Positions 1 through 12,399 of a DNA stretch of 64,000 nucleotides are shown one piece after another. A model generated the notes under the pieces. The model saw nothing but the letters and a program-made list of their open reading frames with translations, had not been told where the DNA came from and made no database searches. Each line of letters opens with the position of its first letter. The first letter of the stretch is position 1. This DNA is from Magnolia sinica (Eukaryota > Streptophyta > Magnoliopsida > Magnoliales > Magnoliaceae). The position numbers were made by a program, and so were the translations under genes. Location of the stretch: positions 19,486,001 to 19,550,000 of the forward strand of contig NC_080588.1 in the NCBI RefSeq assembly GCF_029962835.1, written 5' to 3'.

Positions 1-2048
1 TTTGAATCCTCACTTCTTTAAAAAGCTATTGTAAGCTAGACTATACATTATGCAAGGCCCTTATAACACTGATCCTACTTCTAAGGGAATAGGATTAGGG
101 GACCAAGAAATTGGGGTTCTACCCCTGCAAGCAGTTCCTCTTGCACGTGGAGCATCTTGAAAAGTAGAGCTTAAGATGTCCTAGAGGGGGGTGAATAGGA
201 CAATGCCAAATAATCAAACTAAGTGCTAAATATGTAAATAAAATAAAGATCTCAATTGCTTAAGTATTGAAACGTTGATTCAAAATAATTTGTAAGACAA
301 ACTTCACCTAAAGTTTTAGGTAGGACAACCTTATTTCACGAATTTCTTTAAAATCAAAATCTCAAACTTGCAAGAGTAATAAAAATATTACAGCATTCAC
401 TACTCAACTGAAATTAAATACAATCATTCACCACAAATAAAATCAATGCATTCACCATATAACAAAAAGGATTATGGTGGTTTGGTGCTTTAAAAAATGT
501 TTTCCCTACTCCACTCCCAAAATTATTTCCCTTGTAATTTTGGCTTTCACTATGAAAAGGTTTTCCTAGGTTCACCTTAACAACCTTATACAATTCTTGT
601 GATTTTCACAGGCTATCACAATCAAACCCACACTATGACTTTCAGGCTATCTTAAACAAAACCTAAACTGAGATTTTAACTGGCTATCTCAGAAAAACTA
701 AAAAGAGTTTAGAATGTATACTTATCTTCACTGTAGAAAACGTATGAGAAGCTTGTAGCAGTAGAACCTCTTTCTTGAATGTAGATTGTTCCTTGTTCAG
801 TCAGGTATAAAGGGTTTAGGGTTCTATTGATTTTAATTAAGTTAAAACCAATAAGCTATTTGAATCAATTCTCTTAAATCTCAAAACAATAGTATAGTTT
901 ACTCTCTTTAGAATCAAACTTAAAAGATCTGAGATTAAGGAAATTGAAAGAAAAAGCTATAAATTAAATTATAAATACCATTCAATAGCTTGCAAATAAC
1001 TTGAGCTTCTCTCTCTTTTACAGAAGGATTTTGATAATTAACTTGTGTAATTCAGAATGAGAGAGGAACTCAATTTATAGGCAAAGAAGTTGAATCTTTG
1101 GCTAGCCCGAGATAGTCCTCGACTAGCCTGAGCAGACTGGATTCAGTTCAACAGACTTCGGATTGCATGGGATAAGATTTATCTAAAATTCAGCTAGCCG
1201 AATTCCCTTCAGCTGGCCGAATTCGTCCGAATTCTAAAAGATGTAATTGCTGGAATTTGACCCAAAATTTCTCAGGCTAGCCGAATTTCAAGCTCAAGCT
1301 AGCCGAACCAAAACTCAGGCTAACCGAATTTAGAAAAAAAATTAGTTTTGCTTCGAGCTTGAACTCGGGTTGGCCGGGAAAACTTAGGTAAGCCAAACCA
1401 AAAGTTGGGCTAGCCGAATTCCAAGCAAAATAAGTATAAAAACCCAATTTTAAACATTTTTTAAAGCACCTAGTCCTTTGGTCTTTCTGGGGTTTTATAC
1501 CACGTGAGATATATCAAATATTTGTTCTTCTTTAACTTGAACTAAGTCTCAGAGTTCATCTTGACTTTTGAGCTTGATCTTTTCTTGAACTTGAGATTGA
1601 TCTTCGGTTGATCTTGAGCTTGATCTTATCTTAATCTTAAAGATCTATTGTCACATTGTTTTAACTATACGAAATTTGACAACTAAAGTGTGCTCAAACA
1701 AGTTAGCACTTATACATCTCCTGGTCCTCTTGATTTTTGGAATGCCTGGTAGACCTTTTACTCATGCTATCATATAATCAGATCAATAATTACACATGTG
1801 TCCAACCGAGTGTATCAAAGAATGTGTTTGGCTTGGAATTTGGTATTTGATATGTGTATACAGTGTCGAGTGTGCCAGAGCATGATATGGCTGGATTCGA
1901 ACTAAACACCTTTGACCCTAAGTGCTGAGATAGATTGAGAGACCAAGAACTTAACAGTTCAGCTGTTTATTCAACCACCTGTAATAAAGACCAAGCGATT
2001 AACAAAGGAGATGGTCATCCTTCTAATGACTTCTTTTTGCCTTTCAGC

Positions 2049-2051
<3 letters not shown>
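1..2051. other. Non-coding, repeat-derived left edge
   Basis: No coding region can be supported here. The stretch is AT-rich. A G-run at about 185-195 followed by 'gtgaatag' resembles the start of LTR-like sequence seen in plant copia elements, but no matching second LTR, primer-binding site or coding domain is visible, so the assignment is only a suspicion. Short imperfect repeats around 'ggctatc' (about 610-690) and 'gctagccgaa' (about 1095-1425) are the only obvious internal structure. Confidence 0.35.
1095..1425. repeat. Imperfect short repeats around 'gctagccgaa'
   Basis: At least seven variants of the core gctagccgaa(tt) (for example ctagccgaatt, ctggccgaatt, ctaaccgaatt) occur at irregular 20-40 base spacing. 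They are in direct orientation and separated by Q/L-like CAA/CTC-rich spacers. This looks like a decayed minisatellite inside a transposon or LTR. No function can be assigned. Confidence 0.5.

Positions 2052-2097
<46 letters not shown>
2052..2097. repeat. (AT)n microsatellite
   Basis: An uninterrupted run of about 23 AT dinucleotides. Apparent reading frames across it in both directions (Tyr-Ile repeats) are products of the microsatellite and are not genes. Confidence 0.95.
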
Positions 2098-2101
<4 letters not shown>

Positions 2102-2277
2102 TATCGTGAGAGTAGAATTGATTAATTAACACAACATAAGAATGCATAGAAAAGAAATAAAAGAAATTGTATTTATCGAAGATAAACACTAACAAATAAA
2201 AGAGAAATTCCAACGACTATGGTGTTGATAGCGAGGTCGTAAAGCTAAGGTCTTCCTTGTTCCAATGACTTAAGGGA

Positions 2278-2374
2278 ATTACACTACAAACTATGCTAAA
2301 GTCGGTCAAACATAGTAGTGTAGATGAACTAAATTACACTACTCCTAAGCTAAAGTCGAATAAGTGTAGCTGCC
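2278..2374. repeat. ~55-bp tandem repeat array, left part (interrupted by element A)
   Basis: Units begin with attacacta at 2278 and 2333 and continue with a 'ctaagctaaagtc' core. The next unit begins at 14718, after element A. If A and one 5-bp target duplication are removed, the spacing is 54 bases, matching the 55-base spacing of the first pair. The array therefore predates A. Confidence 0.6.
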
Positions 2375-3599
2375 TGTTGAGTGTGCAATATTGCATATTC
2401 CCCCTACTTATACCTTGGTTTTATAAACACGATAGTGCTTAATCGATTTAATTATGCATATTTTTATGTGCGAAGTGATTTCAAGAGCTTAAAGGTGAAA
2501 TTGATGCCAAAAGAAAGATTTATGCTCAAAATATTACTAAATGAAGATTTGGATATTTGGAAGTCCTTAATGAAGAAATCACATGCCAAAGATCCAAGAA
2601 AACTAAGTGAGAAATGAAGAGAATCAAAGATTTGAAGTGAAGAAAAGGAATCCTGAAATTGTCCTAAAAACAAACATATTTCTGAAATTTTCCTGAAAAA
2701 GCATATTCTGAAACTCCGAGTAATTTTGGGAAACTGCACAGAGTACGTAAATTTGAGACTATTTCTATATTTTTCCAAATCGGTGCAAAAGTTGAAGTTC
2801 CATAACTATAAATAGGACTCCCTAGGATGCTCCAAAGCATCTTCTAGGGTTTGGAAAGGTCTCAAGGAGCATACACAAGGGTGAAGCAGCTGCCAGAAAG
2901 TTTTCCTACTTCCCTAGTTTATTTTTCATGCTTTGTTTAAGATATTTGGTTTCAATCATGTCTATGGTTGGCTAAACCTCTTAGCTAGGGCTAAGAGGTG
3001 AAGCTTATAGCGTGTTCGGATGATTATTTTACTTTGATTCTAATTCTTATTGAACCTCATTGATTTCTAGTTTGATATTAAAGGAATATTTTTAATTTTC
3101 TATGATTTATTGTGACTCAAATTACAATAGATGTTGTGATAGCTTTGGATATCTTCTTTTCCTATTTTGAGATTGTGAGATTGGTAAATCCTATTGTTCA
3201 CCATCATCTCTTGGGCATGGTAGGGTGATGAAATCCCTTCCAATCTTCACAATTCTCCTCCATTGAGAGTTAGGTCAATGAAAAGTTCAGATTTTATTTA
3301 AATTGCTTTATCTTCCAATTGGATAGGATAGGACTCCAATTCCAATTGTAATCCTTGAATCAAGTAAGGTAGCATCTTGATAGCTACAAGTGGATCCTTG
3401 GCACCCTAGTTTCCACCTTTAATTAATAGTTTAAACATTATCACAATTACTCTCTTTTATTTCAGAATTCAGATTTAAATCTTCTTCTAGTTCTAGTTCT
3501 AGTTCTTTTCAGAATATGTACAAGTTTAGTCCTTGTGGATTTGACCTTGTTCTCATGACTTATTACTACATCACGACCCTACACTTGGGGTTGTGAATA
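2375..3599 (+). repeat. 5' LTR of element A
   Basis: Begins TGTTGAG and ends ttgtgaata where the sister LTR has ttgtgaaca. It is collinear with 13472-14700. A TATAAATAG box lies at 2807-2815. The middle carries tandem 'cctgaaattgtcct' units in place of the palindromic array found in element B. Confidence 0.88.
2807..2815 (+). promoter_or_regulatory. LTR TATA box (element A, 5' LTR)
   Basis: TATAAATAG followed by the conserved 'gactccctagg' leader. The same box occurs at the same LTR position at 13907, 23758 and 31233, and inverted at 20917. Position and conservation indicate the retrotransposon promoter; activity is inferred. Confidence 0.65.
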
Positions 3600-3615
3600 A
3601 GTTTTTGGTGTTGTT

Positions 3616-6600
3616 TGTAACGTCTTAGAAAAATCCGTACAAAGACCCGAATACCACCTCAGACAGAAATATCTAAGGACCGTATCTCGTCGTAATTAAG
3701 GCAAAAAGTGGCTAAGTGCTAAATTAAATAATCGGTGGATTTAGCTCGAACCACCATTTGCACAAATGACAAGACCTAAAACCATTAATACCACTGACTC
3801 AACACTATATAAAAACCTAAGAAAAACCCCAAGAGCCTGTCACTCTTGGGAGTACATTGAAACCACGTATCGGACCTGGACCGCACGTCAAAAGTCCGAT
3901 GACCACGAAACTATACAATTATGTTTGTCCTATTGGGCTTGACAATCATGCCGAGAATCGAGCCTAGATAGTGTCCCAAAATGGACAACTTGAGCCCTGA
4001 TCAAAGTGTGTGAGAAACGCGAATATCTTTAGAGAAATGTAATGAAACTTAAGTGAATTAGGCCATTCATTCACGCAAGAAATTGAGGATTTCAGACCAT
4101 CAGTTTTTGACCAAACTTTACACAAGGAAAAAGGAAATTTCCCTGCTCATATCCGTATACTTATGTCCCCGATAGAGTAAGTAAGACCATTGATCTAACA
4201 TGGGTCTCCCACGGTCGACCTGCTTATCAGATCGCACCGAAATCACATCTTGGCATAGATCCATTGTCAGGGACCTTACCCTATGACGCATGTGAGTAGT
4301 GGGCCTCCCTATGAGCCCTATTTGTTAAAAACAGTCTCCCTTTGGATATAAACTAAGTATACCATGGCCCTGGGGCCATTTGCATCACTTTTGCGCCTAT
4401 ATATGCCCTTAAACCACCCCATCTCTCTCCCATACGAATTTCTCCAAACCCTAAGAGAGAGAAGAGAGAAAAGAAGGGAAAAGAGGAAGGAGAGGAGAAA
4501 TCTTTAGAGATTGCTGCAGTGGTTCTCTCCCACTTCTCCACGTACTGATTCACCTTCCCACTTTGCTACACAATCATTTCCGGCTACAATTTGGGTAAGG
4601 AAACCTAACCCTAATATCGTTGTAAAGATCCAAATTGAGTAATTGATAAACTAGCTAACCTATTTCATGATTTAGGTACCCGTCGTTCCGTTTTCGGGAA
4701 CGTAGAATTCAAAATGCGTCTGAATCGAGTATTTCGACGAAAGGCACAGACTATAAATGTTTAGGTTATAGTTTTCAATGCTTTCAATGTCAGCTAATGA
4801 TTTATGTCTGACTTGATTTCTACCATATTGTCTTAGATACGACGTTTTCGATATATTATGCATGTGTAAACTATGTTGAATACAAGATGCATCCCATGTG
4901 TTTGTTGAAATGTTTGAATGAACATAAAATTATGATTTGTGCTTACCATGACTGTTAATCTAGGATTCATGTTTATCGTATGCATGATGATCTCTTTGTG
5001 TAAGGAATTGCCATAATATATGTCGTATGCATGATGATCTCTAGTCTATGTATTTGGTGAAGTGTAACTTAGGTGTTTGATAAAATGTCTGAATGAGAAA
5101 ATGTTGATGAATTGTATTTATTAAGTGTATTAAGATAGGATTCTCAATTACCTTAATCATATGCATAGTTTCTTTCTTGTAACCATAATTGCCGCTACGC
5201 GATTTATGGATAAAATGTAAGTGTTTGGTAACATATTCGATGTGTTTGATGAAATGCTCAAATGAGAATTTTCACTTAGATTGTTTGCTAAATGCTGAAT
5301 TGGTTATCCCATGTACTTCATTGCTGCATCTGAGTAAGATTGGGGCTACGACCTAGCCCAGGTAATCGGTAACAGTCTTGTTCGAGTGGCCAAATTAGTC
5401 TCGCCACATTAAATGTGTTCAATGAATCCGGGTCGCACGATGACTGTCAACAGTAGTTAGGACACAAGAGGTGCTTATGCACTCCATGTTGATTAAGTCA
5501 GCGTATACTCATACCAATCGAACTTGTCTAATAAACCAATTAGCCTATTGTATGTTTACCATGTGTGGACATCATTGCTTGAATCTAAAGTACCACTTAC
5601 CAACGTAAAAGCCCGTTTCAACCATAGTACCATGATCCGCTAAGACTCATGGGCTGGGCATGGTGGTATGGGATATCGTGTTCGAGCTGTCGGCCTACAC
5701 TGGGGTAACGAGCCTCGCCGTAGTGACCAGTGAGCAACCCAGACTCGTGAGCCAGGCATTGTGGTATGGAACACCGTGTTCGAGCTGTCGGCCTATGCCA
5801 AGGTGACGACCCTCCCCGTAGTGACCGTGAGTATAAACTTTGAACTTGCCTATCGATTTCTTTTCATTAGGGGTGATGCCCTACAACTTGCCTATCGTAT
5901 ATGGTTAATTAAGATTGACGACCCTAGATGGATCCTTTGTTTAGGCTAATGATATAAAGGGAGGTACCTTAGCTTTCCGAACCTGCTGTATGAATAAGCT
6001 TAATTAATTACTCAGCTAACTTGGCCAAGCATCGCATTGCATTAGCTAGGATGTGCTTTTGGCGAGGAAGGTGCACTTTAGGGAGTGTTGTCATATGCAA
6101 ACTTAGTTGTCGGAGTCACTTGTGAGGGAGCTTTGTGCGAGGGCATACATCATTACTTGCACACCATTCCTGCATTAACAAGAGTAGCTAGGAAGTGATT
6201 GTTGTATTGCTTTATCATTACTGCTTGATTAACTTAATAACATGTTAACCTTTGCCTTATAGTACCACTGAGTTGATCACTCACTCCCACTCTGGGATGG
6301 TGTTTTAAAACACTGACCAGAGTCTGGTTTAGATGCAGGTGATGATGGAGTCTATACGACGAAGCAGGACTTCATGGATGAGGAGGAAGAGTTCTCCTAC
6401 GTTCAGCTCTCGGGCGGGTCTATGTAGACCTCATGCCGATATGCAGGGACTGCAAGGATATTGACTTAGTTGAACATCTTACATTTCTACATTTTGAAAC
6501 AACACATGTATATATTCAGCCTGGTTACATACTCATACTCCGGAGGTTGTGAAACACTTTCATATTTAAATACCTATGCTTCAATCTTCTGCTTGCTTAA

Positions 6601-6763
6601 TTTAATTATGTCTGGAGTATGATATGCTACTTTGGTATAATCCCACTCATGTTTAGCTCATTAATATCGACGAAATCTGAACATCATTATCCATGTTGCA
6701 TAAGTGATGTGCCGGATCTCAGGAGTAGAGCTTTACTTGACCCTCGAAATCCAGGGCATTATA
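3616..6763 (+). mobile_element. Solo LTR (about 3.15 kb) inserted in the PBS of element A
   Basis: Starts TGTAACGTCTTAG and ends GGGCATTATA, the long-LTR style of Del/Tekay chromoviruses (family assignment from memory of such termini). No gag or pol lies inside. It splits the primer-binding site of element A: left half ggtgttgtt at 3607-3615, right half ccgttgtcgggga from 6764. The flanks are consistent with a 5-bp duplication CCGTT whose left copy has become TTGTT by two C-to-T changes. A promoter-like 'cctatatatgccc' lies near 4397. A ~95-base direct duplication is at 5645-5835. A solo LTR forms by recombination between the two LTRs of a full element. Confidence 0.75.
5645..5835 (+). repeat. 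Tandem duplication (~95 bp unit) inside the solo LTR
   Basis: Two diverged copies of a segment containing 'gttcgagctgtcggcct' followed by 'gtagtgacc', starting with 'gactcatgggct' and 'gactcgtgagcc'. Both are GC-rich compared with the surroundings. Confidence 0.7.
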
Positions 6764-6781
6764 CCGTTGTCGGGGACTACC
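6764..6781 (+). promoter_or_regulatory. Right half of primer-binding site, element A
   Basis: ccgttgtcggggac corresponds to the 3' part of the tRNA-Asp-complementary site seen whole in element B (16623-16640) and element C (24572-24589). Plant tRNA-Asp ends in a sequence whose complement starts TGGCGCCGTTGCCGGGG. In A the site is cut by the solo LTR. Confidence 0.7.
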
Positions 6782-7090
6782 GGTACATTTTCTGGAATTA
6801 ATTGATATTAGAATTAGGTTAACTTTTTTTCTTTTTTTATATTATGATTTTTTCTGAAATTACTTTTAGAAATTAACATTATTTTCTGTTTTTTAGGATC
6901 TTAACATAGCAACTCCAATCCGGTAACATCTTTCCAATTCTCTCTTTCTTTTCTAGATTTCTTATTTGCTTTATTTTTTTTTCTTCTAGGTTTTAGTTGT
7001 TTGGTGCTTGAGGGTTGTACATGTTTTATACCCAAGTAGGTTCGTGAAAACACTCAACGTCTCTTGAGTGGAGGAGGATAAGTCGAAGGA

Positions 7091-8640
7091 TTGCCTATCC
7101 ATCAAAGGATTAGACACCACTTGAGATCCTCTCAGTTAATTGAAGTAATGGCTGCAAATCAACCTCAGCCACCAGTTGAGGAAGTTCAAGATAAAAATGA
7201 GGTGTATAATGCACCCTCGCCTTGTACTTTACGAGAGTATTTACAACCGGCAGGGGTGAGTACACCTTCCTGCATGATATTTTCATCGAATGCAGGAACT
7301 ATGGATATTAAACCAAGGGTAATTCAACTCCTTCCTAAGTTTCATGGACTAGAATCTGAAAGTCCATACTTGCATATGGAGTTCGATGAAATCATATCTA
7401 TATTACACTTCCCAAATGTGTCCGAGGACATAATTAGACTGAAATTATTTCCTTTCTCTTTGAAAGAAAACGCTAAGTCATGGTTACATTCCTTAAGACT
7501 AAGGTCCATTTGCATGTGGGCTAAGATGACAAAGGAGTTCCTTAAAAAAAATTTCCCCTATCATAAAACAAATACCTTAAGGAAAGTAATCATGAATTTT
7601 GCACAAAAAGAGGATGAGACCTTTTTCTGATGTTGGGAGCGATTTAAGGATCTCATAAATTCATGTCCACAACATGGCTACGAAACATGGCATATAACAA
7701 GCTTTTCCTATAAGGGATTGACCTCACCCATGCACCAATTTGTGAAGATGATATGTAATGGGGAATTCATGAATAAGGAAGCCGATGATGCGTGAGATTA
7801 TTTTGAAAAACTTACTGAAAATACACAATCATGAGATACCTCTTCAAGAATTATCACACTAAGCCTACTCAATCAAAGGCAAGGGGAGGAATTTAAGTTC
7901 TAAAAGAGGAAGATGATATAAGTGGTCAAACTCACAAGAAAAGTCGAGGCCATGGAACTTAAGATGGTAGAACCCGAAAAGGCTGCAGAAGTTGGATGTG
8001 GTATTTGTGTTTGTAACATGCATACAACTGAGAACTGCCCAATAATTCCTGCTTTTCAAGAGATATTGAATGAGCAATCAAATGCCGTAAACAACTACCA
8101 AAAACCTTTCAATGTACCCACCTCAAATACATATAACTCAAGCTGGAGGAACCATCCAAACTTTAGTTGGAGGAACAGACAAACAGCTACTCCTCAAGGG
8201 ATCCTTAACCAATTTCTGAATCAAAGGAAACCTCAAGAAGATCAGGTCTTAAAACATATACAAAACCAAGAGCTTTTTAATTAGGGCATGCTACAAACCT
8301 TTCAAGACTTTACAAAAGCCATATAAGGGCTTAAAACAAAAAATTCAATTGAGGAGAAAGGGATCCTTCTGGCTCAACCTCTCCCCAACCCAAAACAGCA
8401 ATATGAAACCAGTGACCCAAGCTCTTCAAAACAGATGGAGCAAGCTAAGTCTATCACTACTCTTACGAGTGGGAAGACAATTGACATATATATTCCGGTG
8501 AGGGCTGAAAAGCTTAAGGACCTGAAAATAGATGAGAATTATAGACCTAGTAATGCTCCACATGGGTTATAATCAGAACCTCAAAGTAAGCCGATTGCAC
8601 CATTCCCTCAATGGTTGATTGCACCAAAACCTCTCTCTAA
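7091..8640 (+). pseudogene. gag pseudogene, element A
   Basis: Retrotransposon capsid gene. The first readable segment (7091-7630) contains 'TPSCMIFSSNAG', 'IQLLPKFHGLESESPYLHMEF' and 'DIIRLKLFPFSLKE', the typical Athila Gag capsid domain. A decayed zinc knuckle follows near 8000-8040 (C-G-I-C...H-T-T-E-N-C). The frame is broken at 7628, at 7793-7796 and 7831-7834 (TGG to TGA by comparison with element B), and near 8282. An ATG at 7148 is an alternative start. Not translatable as one protein. Confidence 0.85.
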
Positions 8641-8799
8641 CTCTCAGGATATGCTAGAGGTGCTTAAACAAGTAAAGGTCAACATCCATCTACTGGATGT
8701 CATTAAACAAATCCCTTTATATGGCAAATTTCTGAAAGATTTATGTACGACCAAAAGATGGCAAAACGTACAAAAGAAAATCTTTTTAACATAAAAAGT

Positions 8800-9442
8800 G
8801 AATGTCATCCTCAAGCAAGATGTGCCACAAAAATACAAAGATCCCGGTAGCCCAACCATCACTTGTATAATTAGGAACCACTAGATTGAGCACACACTTC
8901 TTGACTTGGGGGTGAGCGTAAATCTGATCCCTTACTCGGTTTATAAACAATTGGGTCTAGGTGAATTAAAACCCACCCGGACCACATTACAACTTGCCAA
9001 TCGCTCAGTTCATGTACTAAGAGGGATGATTAAGGATGTGTTGGTCCAAGTTGATAAATTCTACTATCCAGTAGATTTTATTGTCCTGGATACTCAACCC
9101 ATCATAGATATGAGCACTCAAATTTCCATCATTCATGGTCGTCCATTCCTTGCTACATCAAACGCTATCATTAATTGTAGGAATGGAATTATGAATTTAT
9201 CTTTCGAAAATATGACATTGGATCTCAACATCTTTTTCAATATGAACAAACAGTTAAAGGACGATGACAATACTCACGACATTAACATGATTGATTCTTT
9301 TGTGAAAGATAGAGCACTTTTGACTCTATACTCTGACACTCTAGAGACATGCTTGGCCCACTCCCCTAATTTAAATGATGACATGATTAGGAAGATGGAT
9401 GCATTACTTGATGCTACACAGGTACTTGAAGTTAACCAGTGA
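8800..9442 (+). pseudogene. Retropepsin (protease) pseudogene, element A
   Basis: Aspartic protease domain of pol. The active-site region reads D-L-G-V at 8903-8914, followed by 'NLIPYSVYKQLGLGELKPT', 'DKFYYPVDFIVLDTQP' and a 'GRPFLATSNAIINCRNG' flap/C-terminal part. The upstream codon at 8884 is a stop. A one-base deletion near 9440, compared with element B, shifts the frame into the reverse transcriptase. The usual Athila triad is D-[LST]-G-A, so the fourth position is altered. Confidence 0.8.
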
Positions 9443-9445
9443 GGC

Positions 9446-10491
9446 CACAATTTGAAAAATTGCCACAAACCAATATAGTGCCTCTACTGTCTAGCCTTAA
9501 AGCAACGAAGCTTGACCTAAAACCTTTGCCTGCTGATATTAAATATGTCTACTTAGGTTAAGATGAGACATACCCGGTGGTGATTTCTTTCCACTTTGAG
9601 AAAGAACAAGAGAGTGTGCTCAGTTCCACTCTCACTAAGCATAAAGGAGCTCTTGGATGGTCGATTTCGGACCTCAAGGGAATTAACCCTTTGATTTGTA
9701 CTCACCGAATCCATCTTGAGGATAATGCAAAAACCTCTCAACAACCACAACGTCGACTCAATCCAAATATGAAAGAAGTGGTTAAGGCTGAGGTAATTAA
9801 GTTGTTGGATGTGGGTATCATATATCCTATATCCAATAATCAATAGGTGAGTCCAAGTAGTTCCTAAGAAGTCTGAAATCACCATCGTAGCTAATACTGA
9901 TAATGAACTTGTGCCAACTAGAGTTACTACTGGTTGGAGAATGTGCATTGACTATAGAAGTTGAATACCGTCACAAGAAAGGACCACTTTCCTTTGCCCT
10001 TTATTGATAAAATTTTGGAAAGGCTACCTGGTCATTCTTACTATTGCTTCCTTGACGTATTCGGGCTACAATGAGATAGAGATAGCCCTTGAAGATTAAG
10101 AAAAGACAGCATTCACATGTCCCTTTAGCACCTTTACTTACCGAAGGATGCTATTCGAACTATGTAATGCCCCCGCCACCTTTCAGCAATGCATGTTGAG
10201 TATTTTTCTGATATGGTGGAGTAATATTTAGAGGTCTTCATGGACGACTTCTCTGTCTTTGGTCCATACTTCAGCAAGTGTTTGAAAAATCTTAAATGTG
10301 TGTTGAAGGGATGCAAGGAAAAGAATTTGGTTCTTAATTGTGAGAAATGTCATTTCATGGTTCCCAAGGGAATTATACTTGGACACATAATTTCGTCTAA
10401 GGGAATTGAGGTAGACAAGGCAAAAATTGATCTTAACTCTAACCTACCTCCACTCAAGAGCGTACGTGACGTGCGATCCTTCCTAGGATAA
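9446..10491 (+). pseudogene. Reverse transcriptase pseudogene, element A
   Basis: The linker 'GALGWSISDLKGINPLICTHRIHLE' and finger region 'KLLDVGIIYPIS' lead into the RT palm. 'RMCIDYRK' is disrupted near 9960. The catalytic 'VFMDDFSVFG' is intact at about 10234-10263, followed by 'CHFMVPKGIILGHIISSKGIEVDKAKID' and 'VRDVRSFLG'. Breaks: CAA to TAA at about 9559, TGG to TAG at about 9845, a small deletion after 9850, frameshifts around 9960 and 10060, and a stop near 10098. Compare the better-preserved copy in element B. Confidence 0.85.
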
Positions 10492-11050
10492 TGGATTCTA
10501 TAGACGATTCATAAAGGACTTTAGTCATCTCCCTCATCCTTTATGCAATCTACATCAAAAGGATGTACCATACGAGTGGACTGAACAATGCCAAGAAGCA
10601 TTTACTAAGCTCAAGGGCATGTTAACTACCGCACTTATTATGCAATCACCCGATTAGAGCATCCCTTTTGAGATTATGTGCGATGCATCTGACTATGTTA
10701 TGGGGTGGTGTTAAGCCAGAGAAAAGAAAAGAAGCCCTACGTTATTCACTATGTAAGTAGAACTTTAAATTCTGCCCAAGTGAACTACTCTACTATGAAG
10801 AAGAAACTCTTAGCCGAAGTGTTCTCTTTAGACAAATTTAGGTCCTACCTGATCGAATCTAAGATCATCATCTACACGAACCATGTGGTGCTAAAGTATC
10901 TTCTTTCTAAGACGGATGCCAAGCCCCTCTTGATAAGATGGATCCTCTTACTCTAAGAATTTGATATTGAAATACAAGATAAAAAATGAGTAGAAAATGT
11001 AGTGGCCGACCACCTTTCTTGACTTGGCCTCCCTGATTCCCTTGAGCCGA
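10492..11050 (+). pseudogene. RNase H region pseudogene, element A
   Basis: After 'FLG' the segment retains 'YRRFIKDFSHLPHPLCNL', '[41 protein letters not shown]' and 'IIYTNHVVLKYLLSKTDAKP', the RNase H domain that follows RT in Ty3/gypsy polyproteins. In 'IIYTNH' the catalytic Asp expected at D in 'YTDH' is Asn. TGG to TAG occurs near 10655 and CAA to TAA near 10955. Confidence 0.8.
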
Positions 11051-11169
11051 CACTGATAAATGATATGTTTCCTGACGAACAATTATTTAAACTCTCCCAA
11101 TTACCTTGGTTTATTGACATTGCAAATTATCTTGTTATAAGTTTCAAGCCAACATATTAGACTGCGCAA

Positions 11170-12399
11170 GATAAGAAAAAAATTCTTCACCGAGGTACGT
11201 AAATTTTTCTAGGATAATGCTTATTTGTTTAAATATTGCCCAGACCAAATTCTAAGGAGATATGTGTCAAGCAATGAATATCAGAGTGTCATCTCCTTTT
11301 GTCATTCTCAGGCCTATGGTGGTCACTTTTTTGCTAAAAAGACCATGGCCAAAATTCTGTAGTGTGGCTTTTATTGGCCTACGATGTTTAGAGATACTCA
11401 TGAGTTTTGCAAAGCTTGTGACCGTTGTCAGAAATTAAGAGAGTTGTCTCATCGAAATATGATGCTTCTAAACCTCATTCTTATCATTGAAGCATTTGAT
11501 TGCTAGGGCATCGATTTCATGAGACCATTCCTTCAATCCTTTAGGAATATTTACATTTTGTTAGTGGTAGAATATGTCACTAAGTGGGTCGAAGCGATCT
11601 CGTGCTGGAATAATGATCATAAAACGGTTATTTGATTCTTAAAAGAAAATATCATTTCTCGATTCGGAACACCTCAAGCCATCATTAGTGATGGAGGTTC
11701 ACACTTTTGTATTAGGCCATTTGAGAACTTAATGAAGAAATATGGCATCTCTCATAAAGTGAGCACTCCATACCACTCGCAGACAAGCAGGCAAGCCAAG
11801 ATTTCCAACAGGAAAATTAAACAAATTCTGAAAAAATGGTTAACCCTGACCATAAAGATTAGTCAATCCGTTTGACCGATGTTTTATGGGCTTACCATAC
11901 AGCTTTTAAAACCCCCATTGGAATGTCTCCCTTTAGACTCGTATATGGAAAATCTTGTCACTTTCCTTTGGAGCTGGAGCATAGAGCCTACTAGGCTATT
12001 AAAAATCTGAACTTTAACTTGGACAACGTTGGCTCACTGTGTAAGCTCTAACTGCATGAACTTGAGGAAATCTGGAACGATGCTTATGAGAACTCAAGAA
12101 TTTACAAGGACAGAATGAAGGTGTTCCATGACAGGAACATCCTTCGGAAATCATTCATAACCGGTCAAAAAGTTTTTCTATATAATTCTCGATTACATCT
12201 TTTTCCGAAAAAACTTCGATCTTGTTGGACCGGTCCTTTCACTGTTACTAATGTCTATCCTCATGGGGTCATCGAGATAAAGAATCTGACAAATGGCGAT
12301 GTTTTTAAAGTGAATGGACATCGTCTCAAGCCATTTATTGAGAAGTTTGATTCAAAGGACATGTCCATACCTCTAACTGATCCTATGTACCAGCATTGA
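11170..12399 (+). pseudogene. Integrase pseudogene, element A
   Basis: Contains the H-H-C-C zinc-binding part ('CHSQAYGGH', 'CKACDRCQ'), then the DDE core: D in 'GIDF', D in 'SDGGSHF', and 'ISNRKIKQIL', where the catalytic Glu codon is AAG (Lys) at 11798-11800. The C-terminal domain '[26 protein letters not shown]...[27 protein letters not shown]' is open from 12115 to its stop at 12399. Several stops and frameshifts lie in the core. Loss of the Glu would by itself prevent strand transfer. Confidence 0.85.

Noticed and set aside
1935..2213. Reading frames on both strands with Tyr-Ile or Ile-Tyr repeats
   Set aside because: They are created by the (AT)n microsatellite and have no other support.
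3616..6763. A possible host gene in the first 7 kb (frames at 5761-5949 and 6619-6801)
   Set aside because: Both frames are short, have no domain, and lie inside a TG...TA-bounded solo LTR.
9553..9948. 131-codon minus-strand frame
   Set aside because: It lies antisense to the recognisable protease-RT linker and RT of element A and matches no family I know.
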